A DNA stretch of 64,000 bases, taken from contig BGZK01002012.1 in assembly GCA_005406025.1 (NCBI GenBank), positions 22,289 to 86,288 on the forward strand, given 5' to 3'. The translations under genes were made by a program, and so were the position numbers. The notes beneath the pieces were generated by a model, which was not told the origin of the DNA, ran no database searches, and saw only the letters and a program-made list of their open reading frames with translations. Shown one piece after another: positions 1 through 10,354 of the stretch. Origin of the DNA: Eumeta japonica (taxonomy: Eukaryota; Arthropoda; Insecta; Lepidoptera; Psychidae). Each line of letters begins with the position of its first letter. Position 1 is the stretch's first letter.

Positions 1-359
1 ACTGAAAATTTCACGAATGAGTGAGTAAAAATTATCATGAATGGTCAAAAACGAACTAATTGTTTTTCAAAATATTCTCCATTAGCATAAATATTATCAC
101 AAATTAAAAACAAAGTGATGAAGACACGCAATTTTTAAGATGCCCCCACAATGTACTGTACTTCACAGCCACAGTTCCATTTACAAATGTAGTAATTTTT
201 AAATATTGTTTACTTAAGTGGCCAGTTCCAGAAACTTATAGTGCGCCCCACGTGTATGTTCTAAAAACATATTTATTTTTGTTCTGTATACGTATGTTAT
301 AGAAATATGTATACTAACTTCCGCCCGCATGAATATTGCTTAATTTTGCGTATAAACCG
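1..359. other. AT-rich noncoding flank
   Basis: No coding signal is seen. Around 236-300 a stretch (CCAGTTCCAGAAACTTATAG, then gtgcgcccc... aaaacatatttatttttgtt) weakly resembles the core of the ~530-bp repeat found at 30.1 and 50.9 kb, so it may be a decayed third fragment of that family. Confidence 0.4.
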
Positions 360-605
360 ATCACAGTCCCAATCATGATGCTAATTTGTCTTATTGTCGA
401 TTCCAATCGCGGTCCCGCTTTTGATTTAGAACTCGGTCTTGATTTAAGTGGATTCCGATTTTAGTCGCGCTTTCATCTTAATTTTAGTTCCATACCTGAT
501 ATCGACCTTGGTCCCGTTCTCAATGTCAATCCCTTGTCGGTCCTTTGACTCTCGATTCTGCTCTCCGTCTCGCTTACGATTTCGATTACACTACCGGTCA
601 CGGTA
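360..605. repeat. Degenerate GATTCC/GATCCC-type hexamer array
   Basis: The stretch is dominated by variants of GATTCC, GATCCC, GGTCCC and GATTTC at roughly six-base spacing, for example 'cgattccaatcgcggtcccg' and 'gattccgattttagtcgcg'. Two further loci of the same kind occur at about 26.7-26.97 kb and, more weakly, 34.92-35.03 kb. It behaves like an old, heavily mutated simple repeat. The opposite strand reads as Arg/Asn/Asp-rich peptide, which is a by-product of the hexamer and not evidence of a gene. Confidence 0.6.
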
Positions 606-1746
606 TTATCACAAATGAATGAAGTATACATTAAAATATGCTATTATATAAATATAACTTTATTATTTATTACACAGTATTCCGAGCAAGGACAAATGAA
701 AACGTATCTATTGAAATAAATTAAATAGGTTTTCACTTAAAATCCCACCACCAAACATGTTTATGCTTACATTTTTGAAGTTATACTGATTTAAGTGCGT
801 TGTGAAAAACTGATGTCAGTGATTTTTTATCGGAGTGACACAAAAACTACAGTATGAAGTTCCCGCACGCTGTTTAGCGAGCAACTTCAGACCACTAATA
901 ACTAATATGAAATAAGGTTTACCTCTAGATGACGCTTGTAATTATGAGAAATTAATATCTGAGGGCCTCTTTGCTTGTCAACTGGTATTATTTGCCGCTC
1001 TTTTTCATAATTTGTGCTTAGGTCACCATTTAGGTTCCTTCAAAATACTAGCCCCTCTCTTTTTTATCTCTTTATAGTTATTAATATAGTACCTACAGTA
1101 CCGTAACCTTATTTTATATTCATTTTCCTATACATATTCCTTAGGTCTTGTAACAATGTAACAAAACAATGATAAATAATAGACTATTTCCATGAAAGTA
1201 TAAGTAAACAAAGGCCGTGGTCATAATTCCAAAAGGTTAGAGAAAAAAGAAAACTAGGTGGCTTGTCCCCGTTGAGGTGTAGCTTTTTACTTTATTCCCT
1301 GTTCATTTATAAAAATATTTTCTGTGTCCTTCGATCTCCAGTATTATAACCTTCCCTCATTATCTATTTCCTGTTTTTGACGTTTAATGTTACCAATTAG
1401 GTGACCATACATCCCCAAGGGGTATAAACCCTCGTCACCTATGCCTTGAGGATTTCCTACCCTCCCCTATTTCACCTCTGGGATACCTCACCCCATCGCG
1501 ACCTATCTCGATGGTGGGTGATCGTAGAATTTCAGAATTGGACTCGATTAAAGAAGAGAAAATTTGTGACCCCGACCGATTTTCCAAATTAAATCAAGCC
1601 TAAAATAATGTTAATATTCTAATTTTTGATTTAGCAATTGATATAATCTAAAATAAAAACGTGTCAGCTCCGACGCACGACTGGAGTTTACTCCTTAAGT
1701 ACGATTGTCTAAATATACGCAAAAAGAGTTTATTTAACTGAAAAAT
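606..1746. other. Noncoding DNA, nothing recognised
   Basis: No open frame of note and no recognisable domain is seen. A C-rich patch at about 1405-1520 (repeated CCCC/CCTC) stands out from the AT-rich surroundings but shows no repeat unit or coding frame. Confidence 0.5.
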
Positions 1747-2046
1747 TTCGTTTTGACTAAAAATTTAAGAAAAATGATTAAAGATAAAATTTTTTTAGCC
1801 TATCTACAATTATTTCATTTTTCATTTTTAGTAAAAAAAAGAAGACTTATTATAACTACAATTATTAAAATATTATGGAAAGTATTTTGAATAAATTTTT
1901 GTTTTTACCAATAATTTAAGAAAAACCATTAGAGAAGAAATTTTTTAACTTATCTACAATTATTTTGTATTTTTAATTTTAAGTAAAAAGACGAAGATTT
2001 ATTGTATTTAAAATTATAAAAATATTATCAAGAAGTATTTAAAATT
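1747..2046 (+). repeat. 150-bp tandem duplication, diverged
   Basis: Two head-to-tail copies are visible at a 150-base offset. 'tatctacaat' occurs at 1801 and again at 1951. The preceding 'aatttaagaaaaa' and the following 'agtaaaaa..gaagattta' blocks are conserved at the same offset. Divergence between copies is considerable, so the duplication is old. It is extremely AT-rich and noncoding. Confidence 0.65.
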
Positions 2047-2884
2047 ATTTTGATAATATTGTCTTATTATTAATTAAAATTATCTACGTTATAATAATAA
2101 TTCATTATAATAACCTTGATAAATTATAACCTACCGAGCAACCACGTGTTCATTTGATATTCCAGCATTATTATCTACACCACTTTCTTCCATAGTGTAT
2201 ATCAATTGCACTTCACCAAATATAATAATAATGCATATAAAATTCACGATAATAATAGTAATTATTAATAATAATAGTAATAAATCAAATGTTAATAATA
2301 AATATTTACATTGTAAAAGAACACTTTAAAACAGTGGTGACGATCCGTATTAGAATTGTGTAACTGATATACTATATATATATATATATATATATCGTTT
2401 GTAAACGTTGAACAGTATACTTTTATAATATATATAGGTATACACACAATATATGCGTCAGCTGCCTCGCTGCGTTGGCTACACACAAGTATACAAACAA
2501 GTATACAAGTACACACATACACGCGTTTGAAAAGTGAAAGGTGCGCCAATAAGTTGCGCACCAAAAATGTAACGCGGATTCATCAGTAGATTTTACTGCT
2601 CAAATTTTTCTCATACCGGGCGCCTTATATGAAAATCAATTCTTAAGAAGTAAACTCGAAAAAATAGATATTACAGCTTGTATAAAAAAATAAATATTAC
2701 TTTAATTATTTTTTCTAATTTAAATGAAACTTTGTCAACCTTACTGACTATCCCACCCCGTTTCTTTTATTATTTTACTGTCATTAGTTATTTGTATGCA
2801 TTAAAAACTACTTTTTAATTACGCCAAAGAAGTGTAAGTTCTCATGCGCATATATAAGTATACACACTATTTAATAGCATTTTC
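2047..2884. other. AT-rich noncoding DNA with short simple repeats
   Basis: Contains repeated TAATAATA tracts (about 2220-2310), a TA microsatellite listed separately, and CA/ACACAC-rich sequence at 2440-2525. A 90-codon open frame on the minus strand here (2292-2564) is made of Tyr/Ile runs from the TA repeat and is not credible as a gene. Confidence 0.5.
2372..2396. repeat. (TA)n microsatellite
   Basis: About twelve uninterrupted TA dinucleotides. Confidence 0.9.
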
Positions 2885-3015
2885 TAAAGGGCAAATGAGT
2901 GTGCGAGCCACCAGAGAGTAGTTGATCACTGCCGCCCATGGACACCATAACTTCAGAAGAGTCACTAGGGCTACTCCGAACTTTTAGGAAAGAATAGGTT
3001 TTTTTCTTTAAGTCC
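2885..3015 (-). repeat. Lepidoptera-type LINE-tail repeat (family A), minus copy
   Basis: The plus strand reads 'ccgcccatggacacc' followed by 'cttcagaagagtcactaggg' and 'cttttaggaaagaatagg'. The reverse complement contains GGTGTCCATGGGCGGCAGTG, matching the plus-strand copies at 6.3, 14.5 and 32.0 kb. I recall this tail as a frequent dispersed sequence in Lepidoptera, probably the 3' end of a non-LTR element or a SINE using it. Boundaries are approximate and no coding remains. Confidence 0.55.
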
Positions 3016-3186
3016 CTCTTAATGAGTAATAATGCTATTGTACTGTCAAAAAAGTTACGACATTTTTCCTGAAAAAAGAAAATATTTATTATCCAAAATT
3101 ACTTTGCACGTTCTTCTGACAGCTAAAACAAGTTTATTTATGTAACAGCTACTCGAAAATTCGAGAACAACTGTATGTTACGTCAG

Positions 3187-3230
3187 AAACTGCATAGCAG
3201 TATGCGAAAGTGCATACTGCTATGCAGTTT
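3187..3230. repeat. Perfect 19-bp hairpin, 6-nt loop
   Basis: Bases 3187-3205 are exactly reverse-complementary to 3212-3230, separated by the loop GAAAGT. No mismatch is present in the stem. The arm contains CTGCATAGCAGTATGC. The surrounding 3175-3393 frame is open for 72 codons but its first third is this hairpin, so I do not call it a gene. Possible origins are a template-switch event, a very short foldback element, or a small-RNA precursor; the sequence alone cannot choose. Confidence 0.9.
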
Positions 3231-4532
3231 TGCAATAACTGGCATGACAGGCTGCAAGCGCGCTGTGTGCAATTTTACACGGCAGGGAGTTAGTATTTAC
3301 GTCTCTAGGAAATGTATGCATAATGCTCACCTTTTTCTGCTACCTGTTAGTGAGGGGCATCAACTCGTAGTTACGAAAAATATTTATTCATAGATACAAA
3401 TTTGCACTCGCAGTTGGAGTTGCTTTTGGATCGTGATTTTGACCAATATATGCGACAGTATTATTCAACTTCCTGCTATGAAAATTTAAGGATGCCACAA
3501 ATTCGGATATTTAAAAAGAATTCAAAAATATTTCGAAAAGCAAGCCAAAGTTTCAAAATTTCTAGACCATTATCTCGCTAGTATGAATACTGAAAACCGA
3601 CAAAAATCGTCAACTCTTGATGGATGAAATATCTTCACATATAATTAAGTTTTCATACGGAATTTTCAGGTTGCGAGTCCTATTCGCACTTGTCCAATAT
3701 TTTTAGATCTAATATATTTTTGAGTTACAAACCAAAGCATATAGGTACATAAGAACCGCTTACTGCGGCTTAAATTTACTTTTAATATTCCTTACAAATG
3801 TCGAAATACTGGAAATACTATCGCATAGAATTTGATTTCGATAGAGCAATGTCAATACATAAGAAAATTGGCCAATATTTGAATGTATAAGGGTAAGGCA
3901 GAATCGGTGAATGTAGATTATTTTATGATAGTGAGTCAGATAATCGAATAAGAGATCGAAGAGACCCGACCTAGCTCTTATTGGATAAACTTTGTCATCT
4001 TGTTAAATTTTGCGAATCGCATTACACGGGCAGACAATTCTCTTTTATACAGCGTTTTATTTTTTTAGAAAACGAAAACTCACATATCAATTCCAGTTCC
4101 GTGGCTATGTTTTTCTTTATTTCCTTTTCCTTGAGAATAGACAATCGATGTTTTTTTGAATACAAAATATTCTAAATATAAATATTAAAAATATTCAAAA
4201 TATAAATATTTCAAATTTATGATTAAAAACATAGAATTACAACCACTTTCAACAAACTTTGTTAGTGCCTTATACAATACCGGTATGAGTAAAACTCCTT
4301 TTTGAGAATTTTACAAAGAAGAGTTAGCAAAGACTTTAAAAGCTTATAATTCTAATCATCTTTAAACAATATTAATTTTTGTTTCATATTTTATAATCAT
4401 ACTTACTCTACTATTTTTTTATATTCCTTTATTATTAGAAAAATTTGCAGCTTAGAAACATAGCCGCAGTTCATATTATTATCACATTATAAAAATATTG
4501 AAAAAAAAAATCTAAGCAAAGTTCGTTTAGGT
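3231..4532. other. Noncoding DNA, possible decayed dispersed repeat
   Basis: Around 3430-3700 the text ('ttcctgctatgaaaatttaa', 'ccacaaattcggatattta', 'attttcaggttgcgagtcc') has the texture of a dispersed repeat but I cannot name the family. 3980-4175 has one open frame rich in Phe and Ile with no recognisable domain. The rest is AT-rich with nothing recognised. Confidence 0.4.
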
Positions 4533-5040
4533 AATATGCAAAGTTGGCTACCAAAACCAAGGCGGCCTTATATATTATTTCGAAAGGGCTAAGACTAGAC
4601 GTACAATTGGCGACCAAAATCCAGGCGGCCTTATGCACTTTTCCAAATAGGCTTGTTTGGACCAGACGTACAGCTGGAAATCGAAATCGAGGCGGCCTTG
4701 TGCACTTTTACAAAAGAAGTCACTTAAGCCTGACGTACAGTCGGCGATGGAAATTGAAGCGGTTTTATACACTTTTTTAAAAAAAAGTTTACTTAGACTT
4801 GACGTACGATTGATGTCGGGAACCGAGGCGTTCTTATACACTTTTCCAAATAGGCTTGCTAAGACCAGACGTACTGTCAGTAATCGAAATGGAAGCGGTC
4901 TTACACAATTTTAAAAAGGACTCGCTTAGGTGTGACGTACCATCGGTGATTCAAATCGAGGCGGTCTTATGCATTTTTCTAAAAATGATAGCTTAGAGCT
5001 GACGTACAGTCGATGATGCAAATTGAGGTGGCACTTTTCC
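4533..5040 (+). repeat. 67-bp tandem repeat array, about seven units
   Basis: The marker GACGTAC starts at 4598, 4665, 4732, 4801, 4868, 4934 and 5001, giving spacings of 67, 67, 69, 67, 66 and 67. Each unit also carries a version of 'cgaaatcgaggcggtctta' followed by 'cacttttccaaataggctt'. Divergence between units is moderate. Overlapping open frames on both strands (for example 4544-4780 plus and 4575-4841 minus) exist because 67 is not a multiple of three and stops are rare in the unit; they are repeat artefacts. Most units carry TGACGTAC or AGACGTAC, so a CRE-like half-site is repeated. Confidence 0.9.
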
Positions 5041-5885
5041 ATTAGGTATCTATCAAATTTATAAGCTTTGCATTCACACGTGCATTACACATCATCACGC
5101 TCTGCATATTAGCTTGAGACTCACAAGAGGACGGATCAGTCGGTCGCTGAGTGTACTTACACAGATTAAATAATAGTTCAGTATAAATAATTGAACGATA
5201 TATCTGCTCTGGACTCGCCTTTATATAAAATTGTATAGCCAAATAATTCAAATGTACATGAAAAGCCGATATTACCGACCGGCATGACCAGCCGGTGATG
5301 TAATCCAGCGTAATTTACGATGTGATACGACAACCCATGAAATTGCACTCTTTCGGAGGTGTCACAGTCCGAATACAGCTATTCCTCGTCATCTTCTTTC
5401 ATTTCATCATCAGATTTTAACCAAATTCGAACGAAATCATCTCAATAGTAAACTTTTTCCAATAAAACAGAAGCATATAGTCCACAAATATTCTTGTATC
5501 TGCATACAGATTATTATTAAATTTTATGAACAGCCGATAATGGTGACAATAAGTAAAAAAAAAAATACATTTAAAATAAAGTTTTTGCCATCAATAAGGT
5601 CGTACATTGTTCTTAAAATTCCTTAAAAACCATCGACATACATACTTTACATACTTTTACATAGAAAAACAACAAAGGCTCACCTCATATTTTGTATAAG
5701 GCGAGACTAATAACGATATTTTTTGACCAACAAAAAGGCCTAATGCAAGAATCGACTACAGTGATTTACTCACTGAGTGTCCATATGTGTACGCTCACAC
5801 AAATATAACTTCATGGTTTTGTTGACGCCACCTCTTGTTCAACTATATCAGCGGTGTGTGCTTCAAATTGTCATTTGAAATAATA
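5041..5885. other. Noncoding DNA, nothing recognised
   Basis: No coding frame beyond 69 codons, no clear repeat and no RNA gene is seen. Confidence 0.5.
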
Positions 5886-6112
5886 AACTCTTAACTGTTA
5901 AAATTGAAAGCTAAACACGTCAAAAGACGTTGTTTGAAGTTTGCAATTAGCAATTAACTAAAGCGATATTAAAGATATTTGGCATTTATAACATTATGTC
6001 ACAAATACCAATATGTCTAATAATACCGATATTTTTACATGTTTAGTTTTTAACTTTAACAGTTAGCAGTTAACCATTCCAGTTTGGAATGGTTAACTGC
6101 TAACTGTTGGAC
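5886..6112. repeat. Nested inverted repeat with perfect 24-bp hairpin
   Basis: The core is a perfect stem, 6058-6081 against 6085-6108, with the 3-nt loop GTT. Part of this arm (ACTGTTAA... CTAAAC type) also pairs imperfectly with upstream sequence: 'cttaactgttaaaattgaaa' at about 5891 is the inverse of 'ttaactttaacagttag' at about 6049-6065. The intervening 130 bases carry no coding frame. This could be a degenerate foldback or MITE-like element, or a template-switch product at the core. Confidence 0.8.
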
Positions 6113-6279
6113 AGAAGCATACCGTCCTTAGTCTGTTATGTCATCACTGTGAGATACTTTATTGTATTACAATGCATATGAATTGCATAATGCGACAACT
6201 TGACAACTGAACAGTGGTACATCCATGCTGTAAGCAAACGCACTCGACCCGTGAAACGCCGCACTCTAACAAAATACAA

Positions 6280-6450
6280 GCGTGAAGTGACAGCTTCCAC
6301 TGTTGGGTTTCGTCCAGTAAGTGAGAGTTCTGATGGCCCCTCTCCTATCTGGAGATGCGAATGCTATGGGCGGCGGTGATCGCCTACTCTTTGATGCCTC
6401 GCGTGCTCGTTTGGACCTTGAAAGTACTATATAAAAAAGAAACTTCATAA
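6280..6450 (+). repeat. Family A LINE-tail repeat, plus copy
   Basis: Begins about 'gtgaagtgacagcttccact', continues 'gtccagtaagtgagagttc', and ends with 'atgggcggcggtgatcgcc' and 'cgcgtgctcgtttggacc' before an A-rich stretch. The same blocks recur in order at 14.42-14.66 and 31.86-32.12 kb. This copy lacks the ~100-base middle (ggacaccagcaacgca-type) present at 14.5 kb. The minus-strand 60-codon frame inside it is a shadow. Confidence 0.6.
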
Positions 6451-7539
6451 TGAAGTTATTTATTTTATGTGTAACACACTAATTACCTAAAGTTCAAAAA
6501 AGATGTTTATATTTATTGTACTATCCCATATTAACCAGAAGGTTCAATTTCATTCCTTATTTCACCGATTTTAATAAAAATAAGTAAATAGTTATACAAG
6601 ATCATATCATCATATTGTATTTTCATTTTTAACTAGACAGTGAATGTTGATAAGTTAAACAGAAGTATGAGATTCCGAAACTGTAACTCAGACGTGCGTA
6701 GGTATTAGGTCTTGTAAACTAATTCTGAACTTCGTAACATAACTTAACTTTCTTAATACGCATGAGAATTCACTTGTAACGAGATAACTTTCGACTGACT
6801 GGCTTAGAAGTTGAAGGCTTAATTTTTGGCAACGTATATCACTATATCCATCAAAGTGCATTGGTAAGGATATTTTTTTGAAGTATGCTCACATAAACAC
6901 AATAATTTTGGATTTAGGAATACTGTTTTAATTTTATACGAAAAACATATTAGTTTATTTTCATCTGTTAAACACGAACGATATTATATATTTTATTTGC
7001 ATCAAAATAAAAAAAAAATTATGTCATTTTTACATAAAAATATACGATACAGCACTTTATCACTTAATTGTGACAGTCGCCGCTTAATATATCTGTATAA
7101 TTGCGGTACACTGTCGTCATCATTCCGATGTTATTCGAGATCATTTTCTTCTTGCAAGCGACCGCTTCATGTCTAACCTGTAGATAAGCTCTAATCATGT
7201 TGTTGGTTTGTTATGTTGACGAACGCGATAAAAAAGTTGACGTACTTACAATGCCATCCTGCAATCAGAGGGCATAATAATATTATTTTTATCAATAAGA
7301 ATCGCGAATAAAACTGGGATATGGATTAAGAGAAGAACAGAAATAGTTTCATAATCAAATAATTTGACTGTAGTACGAAGACTCCCATTTATGTATTCGG
7401 AACTGGCCACATACAGAATAATACTTAAAGAGTAATTACAATATTTAAAAATAGAACTCCTTTTCTGTAAAATACAGTTTGTTTCATGTAATTGTCAATT
7501 GTTTTACAATTGTGGCGTCATTTTCAAAATTGCTTGTCT
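6451..7539. other. AT-rich noncoding DNA
   Basis: Nothing recognised apart from the probable 5' flank of the mariner relic, whose terminal inverted repeat I could not locate between about 7380 and 7545. Confidence 0.45.
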
Positions 7540-7547
7540 TTACCACC

Positions 7548-8975
7548 ATGGATTTAACTCGTGAAAATTTTTGTGCGATGATTTATTACGATTTTTGGCG
7601 TGGGTTAACTCAAAAACAATGCATCAAGTAACTCAGTTAAACTTTTGGGAATGAAACACTGCCAAAAACTACTGTGTATTACTGGTTTAGTGAGATTAAT
7701 CGTGGGTAATCTATCCTCACGGAGGAATTTAAAGAAAGTCGCCCTAAATCGGTTGTTGTATCACGAAATATGGATGTTGTGCCGGATAATAATGCAAGAT
7801 CATCATATTACACATCGTCCGATAACAGTGTCCCTGGGATAAAGTATGACGAGCATGCATAAGACATTACATGAAAATTTGACTGTAAAAAAAATATGTT
7901 CGCGTTGGATTCCACACAACTTAAGCTTTGATCAAACACAGGCTCGTATCGATTAGTGCAAAAAAATGATAAAAAAATACAATCATGATGCGTCTAAAGC
8001 TGTTTATAATATCTATGATTTTGTTCGTCGGCTTGTTGATTTTGAGCACTTTGGGGAAACCCCTGTTGTTGACTGTGTGATCGTTGCCACACAGCGCGCA
8101 TGAGGGCTTTCCCTCCGACTCTTTCGTCCTTGTGCATTCTTCTGTCCAGTATAGGGTGGTGCACTTAACGTATCTGGACTGAACATAGCAGTGGGCAGCT
8201 GCGTGGCCATATTTCTGGGATCGGTAGCACTGCCCTGGCCCTACTCACTTATAGGGAGCCTTACGGTGATGCCGAAGAGGCCATACACTTTCGAGAGTTT
8301 TTTAAAAAAAATGTCCTTAATGTTGTCGACCTTGTTAAGGACCGCCAGCACTAGTACTACCGAGATACCGTCCCTTCGGTGTAGTCTGCGCACCGAGTGG
8401 ACGGCGTAACCGTGGTTATTACTTAGAGCAATGCGTATAACCTCGAAACTAAACAACTGTCAAAGGTGTGGGTGTTCCAAGATGAGCCGAACCTAACAAA
8501 AGTGATTCGTGTCAAAAGCGCTTTGAAGCAAATGGTTGCCTGTTTTTTTGGTGTAAATGGACATGTGATTGCAATGCTACTAGATAATTGTAAAACAGTT
8601 AATTCGAAGTAATACATGTTCCTTTGTTTGCCAGAACTCTTTGAAGAAATAAAAAAAAATAACCGACAACGTACAATCATTCTCCATCATGAGAATGCGA
8701 GCTGTCGGCCGAAATACATCGGCCGAAACAACGAGGTTTTTGAGAGGTCAAAAGATCGAATTAACGGGTCATCCGCCGTACAGCCCTGATCTGGCACCCA
8801 ACGATTTCTATTTATTCCCAAGCGTGGAGAATAAATTACGTGGTTATCGTTTGTCAAGCTACGAATAGGCCGTTGATGCGTTATAAATGCACGTTTTGGA
8901 GTTAGTTCAAACTGAATGGAAAAAGTGTTATAAAAATTGATTTCAGCGTTATGCAAAAATGCATTAAAAACCATA
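7548..8975 (+). pseudogene. mariner transposase pseudogene (DD34D type)
   Basis: Mariner transposases cut and paste the element using three acidic residues (D,D34D). The start ATG at 7548 gives the family-typical N-terminus MDLTRENF; an in-frame stop follows within 35 codons, and several frameshifts follow (for example near 8700, where the HHENAS frame passes to the TTRFLRGQKIELTGH frame). The first catalytic Asp, normally in a GDESW-type motif just after YNIY, is absent because the sequence there is replaced by foreign DNA at about 8018-8435. The second appears as Glu (HHENAS where family members have HHDNAS). The third, in PDLAPND, is preserved. The gene is certainly nonfunctional. Confidence 0.85.
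8018..8435 (-). pseudogene. Jockey-like LINE ORF1 (gag) fragment inside mariner
   Basis: Read on the minus strand from 8435 to about 8241, the frame gives GYAVHSVRRLHRRDGISVV...NKVDNIKDIF...VYGLFGITVRLP, which resembles the PRE_C2HC region that precedes zinc knuckles in insect LINE gag proteins. After a one-base shift near 8240 it continues as VGPGQCYRSQKYGHAAAHC, then YVKCTTLYWTEEC, then CALCGNDHTVNNRG. These correspond to three CCHC-type knuckles; the first has Ser in place of its second Cys, and the second lacks its His (Tyr instead). The fragment contains neither a LINE 5' end nor a 3' UTR or poly(A)/microsatellite tail, so it is an internal piece. Such proteins package element RNA. The breakpoints (about 8017/8018 and 8435/8436) are set by where mariner homology stops and resumes. 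Confidence 0.8.
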
Positions 8976-8990
8976 TCAAATGATTGAATG

Positions 8991-9934
8991 TTTGTTTCTT
9001 TTTGACAATACGGACACATAAATAACAGCACTCATAGTTGTAGTTTTCGATGTAAGAGTAAAGAGTCGTGTAGCATTTGACCAAAATCAAAATAGGCGGA
9101 ACCGTGACCGAAAATATCGTTGCGAGACATAAAAGTTGATAAGATTTATTTGTTATTCACGCAGACAAAACCATTGAAGAAAAGCAGTTTAGGATATTTT
9201 TAGGAATATTTCTGATTTTCATGCACACAACCATAAATAATTTATGTACATTACAGATTTGCGTTCTTTAATAGTTTTTTTTTTCTTTTCAAGCTATCAC
9301 TACACAATCCGACATTATTAACCAAAATACACGTGCCTTCTTTTTGCGTTCAAAAGCTCTCAACAGAGTTTCAGCAACACCACTGCCCACATCTAAGCGT
9401 GCAGTCGTGAATATGTACGAGTTTATACAGATTATCGATTTGTTTGCTCCAGCGCCGCGCCGGCCTTTCCCAGCTATCGGGGCCATTGTTTACTCCAATA
9501 ATAAAGGACCCTCCGCATCACATTTCCTCTCGCAGCGGCTTCGCTCGGGATAAAATCGGTTCGGGGCTACGTTGTGTTTATAAATAATAGTTAACGATTA
9601 AATCGATCTATAGTCTCGGAGCGTGAAGGGTTAAGCGGGTATCGGCCGGTTATATCTTTTGGGTGATATTAATAATTGGGTCGCGAGAAATTCGAATTGT
9701 ATTTTCACGAGGTAGGTTTAAACCCATCCTCTGGATTAGTTTTTTAATCTAGTTGTTCCCAACTCTATCTATATTAATTTAAGCGTACCTCGTTTAGTTT
9801 TTCAATATTTCCTTTGAATTGTATGGTCCTCTTGTTTTAGGGTCAATCAACTGCGACAAAATGATCTTCAAAATAAGAGCCTATTTCTTATTAAAAGGCT
9901 GATAACGTTCTAGTAATCTCCTTAAGATTACAGG
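8991..9934. other. Noncoding; GC-richer island at about 9440-9700
   Basis: 8991-9280 is probably the mariner 3' flank. From about 9445 base composition changes: 'ccagcgccgcgccggccttt', 'cgcagcggcttcgctcggg', 'cggagcgtgaagggttaagc', 'gggtatcggccggttatatc'. A 69-codon frame covers part of it (9344-9553, plus) but no domain is recognisable. Such islands in AT-rich insect DNA can be conserved regulatory elements or exons of noncoding RNAs; this is inference. Confidence 0.35.
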
Positions 9935-10020
9935 CATCCATGCGCGGCAGTGATGATCTACTCTCCGAAGGCTCGCACGCTTGCTTCTCCTTTTAAAATG
10001 CTATAAAAAGACGTCTTGCG
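9935..10020 (+). repeat. Family A LINE-tail fragment, plus
   Basis: 'catgcgcggcagtgatgatc', 'tactctccgaaggctcgcac' and 'gcttgcttctccttttaaaa' align with the terminal 80 bases of the family A copies at 6.4, 14.6 and 32.1 kb. Only the 3'-most part survives. Confidence 0.5.
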
Positions 10021-10354
10021 TATGGTGATACGACGAACTGCGTTTTCCGGACTAACTACGATGATTCTTCTCTAACGTGTTGCTATAGGAGTGCCAACAA
10101 AAGATTTTACAACATCTACAGAAAGAAACTTTTAGAAAATAAATCAATGAAAACATATAGAACGTACGAGGATTGGTCGTTGATTTAGTATAAAAATAAA
10201 ATATGTAACAATAAATCTCCTATAGAAATATCAAGTGACATCTTCACAAACTGTTTTCCTAAATCTTATTCTGCTTGTTATGTCAGGTGGTGATCGTCCC
10301 AGTGTTTAAGCAGATCCTCTCACAATCTTTCCTCTTTAATGGAACAAAACTTAA

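Larger units (their letters stand above)
7540..8990 (+). mobile_element. mariner (Tc1/mariner) transposon relic, interrupted
   Basis: Remnants of an intronless mariner transposase are readable in order from the start at 7548 to about 8975: MDLTRENF...YYDFWRGLTQKQCI, then SKAVYNIY, ETKQ..KVWVFQDEPN, QMVACFFG, RTIILHHENAS, PPYSPDLAPNDFYLFPS, ENKLRGYR, MHVLE, EWKKCYKN. After removal of the 8018-8435 insert, the length fits the roughly 345-residue mariner protein (family knowledge). Frameshifts and stops are scattered throughout. The terminal inverted repeats and TA target duplication were not identified, so the outer ends are approximate. Confidence 0.85.

Noticed and set aside
4575..4914. Overlapping frames on both strands with repeated peptide motifs
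   Set aside because: Direct consequence of the 67-bp tandem repeat.
6058..6108. Bacterial-type terminator reading of the strong hairpin
   Set aside because: The window is eukaryotic and there is no gene end or T-run.
8013..8210. 65-codon minus frame starting MATQLPTAM
   Set aside because: Wrong frame of the LINE gag fragment; the zinc-knuckle frame is offset by one base.
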